A stretch of DNA of 64,000 bases, taken from NCBI GenBank assembly GCA_965372355.1, contig CBDVBZ010000001.1, positions 1-64,000 on the forward strand, read 5' to 3'. Below the pieces are notes generated by a model. That model searched no databases. It was not told the DNA's origin and saw only the letters and a program-made list of their open reading frames with translations. Shown here one piece after another: positions 28,613 through 35,861 of the stretch. Within the stretch, counting starts at the first letter, position 1. The number at the start of each line of letters is the position of its first letter. Both the position numbers and the translations under genes were made by a program. Source of the DNA: CBDVBZ01 sp965372355 (lineage in GTDB: Bacteria > Krumholzibacteriota > Krumholzibacteriia > WVZY01).

Positions 28613-29623
28613 ATGCGTTCCAAGCTATTGCCAGTTCTGATCACAGTTGCCGTTGCCCTGACAGCGTTTACGTCTTCCGCCCTTGCTGTCGGCGAGGCGG
28701 GGGTCCCGTCCATGATCATCCCCCCAGGGGCAAGGGCCAATGGAATGGGTGAGTCGTTCGTTGCGATAGCCGATGACGCGACCGCCGCCTGGTGGAATGT
28801 GGGGGGACTCGCGTTCGTGACGAACAACAACCTCTCGCTCATGCACAGTCAGCTCGTGCCGGACCTCGCGAGCGATGTATATTACGAATTCTTGGGTTAC
28901 AGCCATCAGTTAGAGAACTTTGGCACCATCAGCCTCTCGCTGATCTATCTGACGTACGGCGAGAGCGTGGCGACCAACCCACAGGGTGAGACTCGGGGCA
29001 CGTTCAAGAGCTGGGAAGCCGCCGGCTACCTGAGCTTCGCGCTGCCGATCACGGCCAACCTCGGTGTGGGGTTGACGGGCAAGTTTATTCATGCCGATCT
29101 GGCGCCCGCCGATCTGACGCTCGACCAGCTCGATGGCACGGGTTCGACCGTGGCCGTGGATGCGGGCGTGCTCTACAAGGTGCCGGGCTTCTGGTTTGTC
29201 AACGATCGGAAACTGAATCTTGGCGCGGCGATCACGAATATCGGACCCGATATATCGTTTATCGATCAGGAGCAGAGCGACCCGCTTCCGATTACGCTGC
29301 GTGCCGGCTTTGCCTATACCGCGGTGTCCAGCGAGGTCAGCAACTTTCTGGTGACGTTGGACCTCGAGCAGAGCCTCGTATGGCTGATCGATAGCGCGAC
29401 GAAGACACGCAGAAGCGAGATCTATCATATAGGAACTGAGTACCGCTATGCCAATCTCCTGGCGGGTCGAATCGGATACATCCACGACAAAGATGGAGAT
29501 TTTAGCGACGCTACGTATGGTCTTGGTTTTCTGTACAAGAGCGTCACGCTTGATTATGCAAACGTGCCCCAGGCCAAGACTCTGGACAGAGTGCATCGGT
29601 GGTCTGTTGGTGTAACATTCTAG
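28613..29623 (+). CDS. PorV/PorQ-family outer-membrane protein
   Basis: 336 residues with a signal peptide (TVAVALTAFTSSALA). The conserved family start follows: PSMIIPPGARANGMGESFVAIADDATAAWWNVGGLA. This is the hallmark of PorV/PorQ/UPF0164 barrels (FadL-like): gaRa.gMG.a..A.add..a..wNPAgla. Many barrel strands follow, and the protein ends HRWSVGVTF. In Bacteroidota, PorV shuttles type IX cargo to the PorU sortase, and porU-porV are often adjacent, as here. It has its own promoter and a strong AGGAGG. Confidence 0.88.
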   Translation: MRSKLLPVLITVAVALTAFTSSALAVGEAGVPSMIIPPGARANGMGESFVAIADDATAAWWNVGGLAFVTNNNLSLMHSQLVPDLASDVYYEFLGYSHQLENFGTISLSLIYLTYGESVATNPQGETRGTFKSWEAAGYLSFALPITANLGVGLTGKFIHADLAPADLTLDQLDGTGSTVAVDAGVLYKVPGFWFVNDRKLNLGAAITNIGPDISFIDQEQSDPLPITLRAGFAYTAVSSEVSNFLVTLDLEQSLVWLIDSATKTRRSEIYHIGTEYRYANLLAGRIGYIHDKDGDFSDATYGLGFLYKSVTLDYANVPQAKTLDRVHRWSVGVTF

Positions 29624-29702
29624 GCCGGTTTTGAGCCCTTATTTGTTATTTCCCCTGTTCAATTAAGGTCTGACCTAAGGCAAGCCCCTCGGAAAAGTAG
29701 CC

Positions 29703-30632
29703 GTGCGAATCTGGTTATTGCTCGCTCTGTTTCTCGCATCGTTATCGCTGGCGGCGGCGTCGTCTTTTGCCGACGCCTGTGACGATCGTGCAAACGTGAG
29801 CCCGACACCCGGCGGTGGGGAGGCGATCCCGCCCTGGGTCGCGACGTTCTCATCCACCGAGTCCCTCGGGATGTCATTGACCCCGGCGAACGAGATGTCG
29901 GCATGGCGCACCACAGCGAGCGTTGAACCGGCGCTGGCGACATGGGACGATGACAACGTCTCGGCGGGATCGAAGGGCATGTATCTGCCCGTGCTTTACT
30001 CCCTGGTGATTCCCGGTACTGGGGAGATCGCGCTCGGGTACCCGAAACGCGGGGTCGCGCTGATCGCGCTCGAGGTGGCGGCGTGGGTCGGCTATGCGTA
30101 CTATCAGGACCAGGGGCTCGATGGTCGGGCCGAGTTCGAGGCCTTTGCCGATAAGTACTGGACCGAGGATCGGTGGATTGCGAATCACCCGGTTTTTGAG
30201 GGGCGGACCGAGGAAAAGACCCTCGAGAATCTCAACTGGATCGGCCAGAACGATTGGACCGGGTGGCCCGGGTACCACTCCTACGCACCCAAAGACGATG
30301 TAAAACTGAATTACTACGAGAATCTTGGCAAGTATGACTGGTTTATCTCGGGGTGGAAAGACTGGGATCTGGCGACCCAACCGAGAAACACGGCGCTGCG
30401 CGATGAGTATCGTGCCCTGCGCCTGCAGAGCAACAGCGATCTGGACAAGGCCGACCGCTTTATCTATCTCAGCATTGTTACCCGTGTGTTCTCCGTTGTG
30501 GAGACCGTGATCCTGGCTCGCCGCGATAGTAAGAGCGACGGGTCGGAGACGAGTGAGAAGAGGAACGTCTCGTTCAATACACGGTCGACGGGGCTTGCGT
30601 CGGGCGAGGTCGCCTTCGTCTACCGGTTCTAG
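29703..30632 (+). CDS. Exported protein of unknown function, paralogue A
   Basis: 309 residues, GTG start, clear signal peptide (LLLALFLASLSLAAASSFA). A core block at about residues 98-140 reads YSLVIPGTGEIALGYPKRGVALIALEVAAWVGYAYYQDQG, that is, a small-residue PGxGxxxxG turn and then a hydrophobic helix. A Trp/Tyr-rich loop region (about 150-225), a second hydrophobic stretch (YLSIVTRVFSVVETVI), and a C-terminal alternating strand ending EVAFVYRF follow. The next gene has the same plan, so they are paralogues. It resembles DUF5683-type proteins, which share the PGxGQ motif, but this is not certain. It lies in the export cluster. Confidence 0.6.
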   Translation: MRIWLLLALFLASLSLAAASSFADACDDRANVSPTPGGGEAIPPWVATFSSTESLGMSLTPANEMSAWRTTASVEPALATWDDDNVSAGSKGMYLPVLYSLVIPGTGEIALGYPKRGVALIALEVAAWVGYAYYQDQGLDGRAEFEAFADKYWTEDRWIANHPVFEGRTEEKTLENLNWIGQNDWTGWPGYHSYAPKDDVKLNYYENLGKYDWFISGWKDWDLATQPRNTALRDEYRALRLQSNSDLDKADRFIYLSIVTRVFSVVETVILARRDSKSDGSETSEKRNVSFNTRSTGLASGEVAFVYRF

Positions 30633-30644
30633 CGAAACAGAGAA

Positions 30645-31451
30645 ATGAAAAGGCTCGTTACTGCAATTCTGGCGCTTATCGCGCTCAACGTGACCGGATC
30701 GGCGGCGTTCGATTTCGGGAGCGCGGCACTGGAGAAACCGATACTCGCTCGGGCCGAGGGCTCGGATCCGGTTCCTTTTTCGAGCGGTCTTCTTGGGGAT
30801 GATGTTACGCTCACCGAGACCAAGTCGACATCGAAGGCGGTCATGTACTCGCTCCTTTTGCCCGGGCTGGGGCAGTGGTATCTGGGAGAAAAAACGCCGG
30901 CCAAAGTATTTTTTGCGATCGATATCGCCATCTGGACGAGCTTTATCGTGTTCAATGTGCAATCAGAGTTGAGAGAGGACGAATATCAGCAGTACGCCCG
31001 TACGTTCGCCGGTGTGACGAGCCTGGATCACTCGGATGAGTACTACAGTATTCTCACCGAGTATGATTCGTTCCGAAACTACGAGGATGAAATCAAGAGC
31101 GAGGGTAGATTCGCGCTCTATCCGGATATCGATGTCGCCACGCTCGATCAGTACTTCATCGAGAACCGCGTGTCGGACTATGAGACGTGGGTGTGGTGGA
31201 GCGCCGATCATCGCCGTGCCTACCAGGATCGACGTTCGGCAAGCAAGAGGGCGGATCGCCGGGCGCTCTACACATTTGCAGCCGCGATGGCCAACCGTGT
31301 GGCCTCCGCGTTTTTTGCCTATCGATCGGGCATGCGCCCGCAAGAAGAGGAGGACGCACAACAGACCGGGTTTTCTATAGAGCTTGGCGCACCGCAGCGT
31401 CATGCGTCAGAGGGATTCCAACCAGGGATCTCCCTTATTCGAAACTTCTGA
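30645..31451 (+). CDS. Exported protein of unknown function, paralogue B
   Basis: 268 residues, 12 bases after paralogue A. An N-terminal hydrophobic signal (LVTAILALIALNVTGSAA) is followed by MYSLLLPGLGQWYLGEKTPAKVFFAIDIAIW, which aligns with the PGxGxxxxG-helix block of paralogue A. Next come an acidic and Tyr-rich region (EYQQYARTFAG, DEYYSILTEYDSF) with helical character, a second hydrophobic helix around FAAAMANRVASAFFAY, and a C-terminal strand ending GISLIRNF. It is the closer of the two to DUF5683-like proteins (LPGxGQxYxG). Its function is unknown; a membrane- or outer-membrane-associated accessory role in the export cluster is inferred. Confidence 0.6.
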   Translation: MKRLVTAILALIALNVTGSAAFDFGSAALEKPILARAEGSDPVPFSSGLLGDDVTLTETKSTSKAVMYSLLLPGLGQWYLGEKTPAKVFFAIDIAIWTSFIVFNVQSELREDEYQQYARTFAGVTSLDHSDEYYSILTEYDSFRNYEDEIKSEGRFALYPDIDVATLDQYFIENRVSDYETWVWWSADHRRAYQDRRSASKRADRRALYTFAAAMANRVASAFFAYRSGMRPQEEEDAQQTGFSIELGAPQRHASEGFQPGISLIRNF

Positions 31452-31510
31452 GACGATTGACTTCGTTTCTATTCGGCCAAACCAGCCTGCTGCGAGAGTG
31501 GTGACCGTCT

Positions 31511-32446
31511 ATGGCCAAGCCCGTTCTGGTTCTCCTCATTGCTGCGATGTCCGCACTATGGTTGTTGGGTTGTGCGTCACAACCGCAGGTGGAAGACCCT
31601 TCCGACCTGTCTTCGCGACCAGGCGAGGACATACCTCTATCCAGTTTCCAGACTTTTGGCGGGATCACGCTCGGCGAGCCCGTCGGTGTGGCGAGGGATT
31701 TCGATGGCAATATTCTGATCGCGGATCGGGCTCCGGGACAGGTCGTCCACATTCTCCTTGCGAGGGAGCAGGCGGTGGAGTTCGACCAGCCGCTGTTGGG
31801 CGCCGGGTTCTCTCCCGCCGATCTCAAGTCGAGCGGCTTCTTCGTCTATGTGGTGGATCCCTTCGAACGCGTCCTGATGCGCTTCTACAAGACCGGATCG
31901 TATCTCGGTGTTCTCATCGATATGCGTGAGAGGTTTCCCGGCCGGCACGTGACGCCGGTGGGTCTCGATGTCGATCTCTCGGGCCGAATCGCCGTGACCG
32001 ATATCAAGAACCACGAAGTCATCATCTTCAACACATACCTCGACGTAGAGCTTCAGTTTGGGAGCTATGGCAAATACGCCGGTCAGCTCGATGCCCCCGA
32101 GGGCATCTTCTTCGCACTCGGTGGCCAGTTGCTCGTGACGGATTCGGGTAACCGGCGGGTTCAGCTCTTCGACCCGAACGGCGCTTTTGTGGAGATGGTG
32201 CCCCGTGAGGCCGATCCCAACCCGCTCAAGCGTCCCCGTCGAGCCGTGATGGACAACAGCGGCTGGATCTATGTCGCGGATCCGGAAGCCGGTGGGGTTT
32301 TCGTTTTTGACGATACGGGAAGCCTCGTGCGCACGATATCCCCGAGGGGGGCCGAGAGGTTTCGCCCGACGGATGTGACGGTGGCGCCCGACGGGACGAT
32401 CTACGTTACGGATGAAGCTATGAGCACCTTGTACACGTTCAGGTGA
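31511..32446 (+). CDS. NHL-repeat beta-propeller lipoprotein
   Basis: 311 residues. The signal peptide ends in a textbook lipobox LLGC (Cys21), so it is a lipid-anchored envelope protein. Repeats such as PVGVARDFDGNILIADRA, PVGLDVDLSGRIAVTDIKNHEVIIF, PEGIFFALGGQLLVTDSGNRRVQLF and PTDVTVAPDGTIYVTDEA are NHL/SMP-30-type propeller blades, probably six. No enzyme motif is visible, so a protein-interaction platform is likely. It sits directly before the 1136-residue surface protein gene (4-base gap), so the two are probably co-translated and may work together. Confidence 0.82.
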   Translation: MAKPVLVLLIAAMSALWLLGCASQPQVEDPSDLSSRPGEDIPLSSFQTFGGITLGEPVGVARDFDGNILIADRAPGQVVHILLAREQAVEFDQPLLGAGFSPADLKSSGFFVYVVDPFERVLMRFYKTGSYLGVLIDMRERFPGRHVTPVGLDVDLSGRIAVTDIKNHEVIIFNTYLDVELQFGSYGKYAGQLDAPEGIFFALGGQLLVTDSGNRRVQLFDPNGAFVEMVPREADPNPLKRPRRAVMDNSGWIYVADPEAGGVFVFDDTGSLVRTISPRGAERFRPTDVTVAPDGTIYVTDEAMSTLYTFR

Positions 32447-32450
32447 TGTT

Positions 32451-35400
32451 TTGAATCGACTTGCTGCAACGATATGTTTGTTTTGCATCTCCGCGCTCAT
32501 TGTCAGTGCGGCTTCGGCCGCGCAGGGCGAGGACTACGACTGGCAGTCGTGGGGAGCGGTGACCGACACGACGGTCTGGTCGATCGATCAGCACAGGCTG
32601 ACGCTCAGTTCGCCGTTCATCGTCGCTGGAAGCGAAGCGGTGTACGTCGACGGCGATTTGTTCACGGGTGACCGGTACGAGATCAACTACCAGCGAGGAG
32701 TTGTTCGATTCATCGCCCCGGTGAGAGACGGCGCCGTCATCCGTGTGTCATACATCAGGCTTCCCGTGCTGTTGAACTCGGTGTATTCGCTCCGTCGGAT
32801 CGAGTTCGCCGATCCGCGTGAAGTCATACCGCAGCGCCCCTCTTCCTCAAAACAGGATGACCAGGTTTTCAATCCGGCAGGGGATCTGGTTTTTGGGGGG
32901 ATGAAATCGATCAGCCTGTCCGTGGGCACGAACAAGGGCAGCTCTATCGATCAATCGCTTCAGGCAACCATTGAGGGTCACCTGACGAAGAACATAAAGG
33001 TTAGAGCCCTTCTATCCGACAACAACCTCCCAATTCAACCCGAGGGGAATACCGAGGAGCTCGAGTATCTCGACAAGGTTTATGTCGAGTTTTCGGGTCC
33101 GAAAGCCAACGCGACATTGGGCGACTTTAGCTATAGCAACGGGTACTCGACATTCTCGTCGTTTCACCGGGAGCTCAAGGGAATATCCGGTCAGGTTCGA
33201 GGTTTTGATTCACGGGTGTCTGTCGCGGGAGGATCGAGCAAGGGCGTATTTCGCTCGGTGAAGTTCCGAGGCACCGAGCAGGTCCAGGGTCCCTACGACC
33301 TGCTCGCGGAAGGCCGCACCACCGGTGATGTCATCATAGCGGGCACGGAACGCGTCTATTTCGATGGGGAGATCCTCCAGCGCGGCCGCAATCGCGATTA
33401 CACGATTGATTACGACAGCGGAATGCTCACATTCACGCCGCGGAGGATGGTAACCGCTGATACCGAGATTGGTGTGGACTTCGAGGTCACACAGCAGCGT
33501 TATGATCGAACGTCGATGTTCGGAAACGCGGAGTCGAATAGACTGCCCGGTGGGTTTCGCTTCGAAACCCTCGTTGCGCGCGAGGCGGACGATGCCGATC
33601 GGCCCAAGACACTGACGCTCAACGATGAGGACCGGTCGATACTGCTGGGTGCGGGCGACAACGCGGACAGGGCCGTCGCGGGTGGGGTGTCAAACGTGGG
33701 ACCGGGCAACGGCGACTACATGCTGGTGGCGGCGGATACGCTGGCGGGTCTGGCCGAGCACTACGCCTTCAACGATTCCACCGGAGCCTACCTTGTATCG
33801 TTCACCGAGGTCGCCGTGGGGCTCGGTGACTACAAGCTCACCGGCATCACCGCCAGGGGAACGCCGATCTACGGTTTCGTGGGCAAGGCCAACGGCAACT
33901 TCGTGATCGGGAGAAAGCTCCCCGCGCCCCAGTCGCACTCGCTCGTGACCACGCGGTTGGTCCGGGACAGCGGCGATCGTCTCAACATCGACTTTGAGTA
34001 CAACATGAGCGACTTTGATCGCAACACCCTGTCTCCCGTTGGCGACGCGGACAATATCGGGGATGCGGGCAAGTTGACGATCAAGCTCAAGAATATCCGC
34101 ACGCCTGTTGGTGAGTTCGACATCACCGAATCGCTGAGCACGATCCAGCAGAATTTCCAGAGTTTCGGCAACACCCGTCCATGGTACTTCTATACCGACT
34201 GGAATCTCGAGGGTGTGCCCATCATGGGAAGGGAGATCCTGCAGCAATTGACCACGACGTATCGGCCCGTAGAGAAAACAGCGCTCGACTACGAGTTTGG
34301 TCTCATCGACCGGGACAACTTCAAGGGTGTCAAACAAGAGGGGCGCGCGTCGCTGGCGCTGGGGCGGGACAGAAACGTGAACGCCCGGGTGTTTTCGACC
34401 GATGTGACGGGGATCGATGAGGTGCGAACGCGGCTGCACGGGACGGCGTCGGCCTCGTTCGGGTTGTGGGCGTTTCTGCCATCGGCCACGTACGCGACGG
34501 ACGAGTACCTTCTTGCATCGCCCGCCCGTCCCGACAGCGGGTTTGCCTATGACGTGGTGACCGTGAGCCTGGCGAAACGGCAGGCCAAGAAGTTCGGCTA
34601 TCAGTTTCAGGTGTCGGAACGAAACACCCGACAGCTCGCCGATACAACGAACGGCTGGCGGGACACGCGGATCGACCGCACGTACAAGATGTCGCTGGCC
34701 GCTCGTGGGACGTCCGTGATCGAGGGATCGCTGGAGTACTCGCACCGCGTTCAGGACGATCTTATATTCGGCGACACGCGGAAATCCGATCTGGCACGCG
34801 TGAGAGGGTTGATTCGCTTCAATCGGATCGGTTTGAGGTCGAGCATTGATTATGAAGTCAGCCAGGATGCGTTTCGCACCCTCGAGAAAACCGTCGTGTA
34901 TGTCGGAACGGGCAAGGGGGACTACAACCAGCTCGGCGAGCACGTCGGAGAGGGCAGGGGGGACTACGCACTCGTCTTCCTGCCGGATCTGAAGACGATA
35001 CCGACTCGCAACGTCGGTTTGACGCTGCGCACGACGTGGCAGAACCCGTCGGCGGGGTCGACCGGTGGCGGCGTGTTGTCGTGGGTCAAACGCAACGTCT
35101 CTCTCGAACAGCAGTTCTCCGTCCGTGAGGCAACAACGTTCTCGGAGGGCTACAAAGTGTACTTGTTGTTTCCCTCGGCGCTGCAGCGAGACGACGCGAC
35201 GCTCCACGGTATCGTGTCGCTGCGGCAGGACTGGTCGTTGCTTAATGGTCACCCGAGTGTCTCTCTCAGTTTCCGCTATCAGAGGGATGATGAGGAGGAC
35301 AACCGGTTCGCACCGGTCAAGGAAAACAAGTTCTTCGAGCAACAGATCGTGACGCTGGATCGATCGATATCGAAGCTTCTGAGTGCCAACGTTGAGGTCA

Positions 35401-35861
35401 GGCACGAACGGAGACGGCGCGCCGGAAGCGGGCTCACGACGGGTACGGGCAGTACGTACGATGTCTCCGGATGGGCCGTCGCGGGTGGTTGGGGTTTGCG
35501 TTTGTCCCCGGGCAGCACGCTGGATGGCCAGATTGAATACAGCCGGCGCGAGGACGACGAGTCGCTGGCGGAGGAGAGGACCGTGTCGTTTCGCCCAAGG
35601 TTTGTCTGGCGGCTGAGAAAGTCTCTCAACCTGTTCGGGCGATACGAGCTGGTGCGATTCCTCGGTGACGAGCATATCGGAGCAAAACCGTTTTTCTTCT
35701 CCAGAACGGGATCGTCCCACCGGTGGAGCTCCACACTCAACATAAAGTGGACCAAGGTCATTTCGTTCCTGACGACGTATCAGGGTCGGAGTGAAGACAC
35801 GTTTAGCGGCAGAAGGATTGTCGAACATGATTTTAAGGTTGAAACCCGAGCGTTCTTCTAG
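32451..35861 (+). CDS. Very large exported barrel/surface protein with SprA-reminiscent modules
   Basis: 1136 residues, TTG start 4 bases after the NHL gene with AGGTGATG upstream. Signal peptide FCISALIVSAASAA. Two modules share the pattern hydrophobic-Y/F-x-D-G-x...Y-x-I-x-Y-x-x-G-x-x-x-F: one at about residues 64-105 (VYVDGDLFTGDRYEINYQRG), one at about 301-346 (DYTIDYDSGMLTF). SprA/Sov-type translocon proteins contain similar GxDYTIDYxxGxV blocks. Four GxGDY-like motifs occur near 420, 460, 822 and 836. The C-terminal half is dense in amphipathic strands with aromatic ends and finishes VETRAFF, as expected for an outer-membrane barrel. No known family was recognised with certainty. It overlaps the Omp85-type gene. 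Confidence 0.6.
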   Translation: MNRLAATICLFCISALIVSAASAAQGEDYDWQSWGAVTDTTVWSIDQHRLTLSSPFIVAGSEAVYVDGDLFTGDRYEINYQRGVVRFIAPVRDGAVIRVSYIRLPVLLNSVYSLRRIEFADPREVIPQRPSSSKQDDQVFNPAGDLVFGGMKSISLSVGTNKGSSIDQSLQATIEGHLTKNIKVRALLSDNNLPIQPEGNTEELEYLDKVYVEFSGPKANATLGDFSYSNGYSTFSSFHRELKGISGQVRGFDSRVSVAGGSSKGVFRSVKFRGTEQVQGPYDLLAEGRTTGDVIIAGTERVYFDGEILQRGRNRDYTIDYDSGMLTFTPRRMVTADTEIGVDFEVTQQRYDRTSMFGNAESNRLPGGFRFETLVAREADDADRPKTLTLNDEDRSILLGAGDNADRAVAGGVSNVGPGNGDYMLVAADTLAGLAEHYAFNDSTGAYLVSFTEVAVGLGDYKLTGITARGTPIYGFVGKANGNFVIGRKLPAPQSHSLVTTRLVRDSGDRLNIDFEYNMSDFDRNTLSPVGDADNIGDAGKLTIKLKNIRTPVGEFDITESLSTIQQNFQSFGNTRPWYFYTDWNLEGVPIMGREILQQLTTTYRPVEKTALDYEFGLIDRDNFKGVKQEGRASLALGRDRNVNARVFSTDVTGIDEVRTRLHGTASASFGLWAFLPSATYATDEYLLASPARPDSGFAYDVVTVSLAKRQAKKFGYQFQVSERNTRQLADTTNGWRDTRIDRTYKMSLAARGTSVIEGSLEYSHRVQDDLIFGDTRKSDLARVRGLIRFNRIGLRSSIDYEVSQDAFRTLEKTVVYVGTGKGDYNQLGEHVGEGRGDYALVFLPDLKTIPTRNVGLTLRTTWQNPSAGSTGGGVLSWVKRNVSLEQQFSVREATTFSEGYKVYLLFPSALQRDDATLHGIVSLRQDWSLLNGHPSVSLSFRYQRDDEEDNRFAPVKENKFFEQQIVTLDRSISKLLSANVEVRHERRRRAGSGLTTGTGSTYDVSGWAVAGGWGLRLSPGSTLDGQIEYSRREDDESLAEERTVSFRPRFVWRLRKSLNLFGRYELVRFLGDEHIGAKPFFFSRTGSSHRWSSTLNIKWTKVISFLTTYQGRSEDTFSGRRIVEHDFKVETRAFF

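Noticed and set aside
33690..35828. 712-codon open frame on the minus strand opposite the large barrel-like gene
   Set aside because: It is an antisense shadow caused by high GC at third positions; its translation is Arg/His/Pro-rich with no domain, and the plus-strand gene has a signal peptide, coupled neighbours and barrel-type composition.
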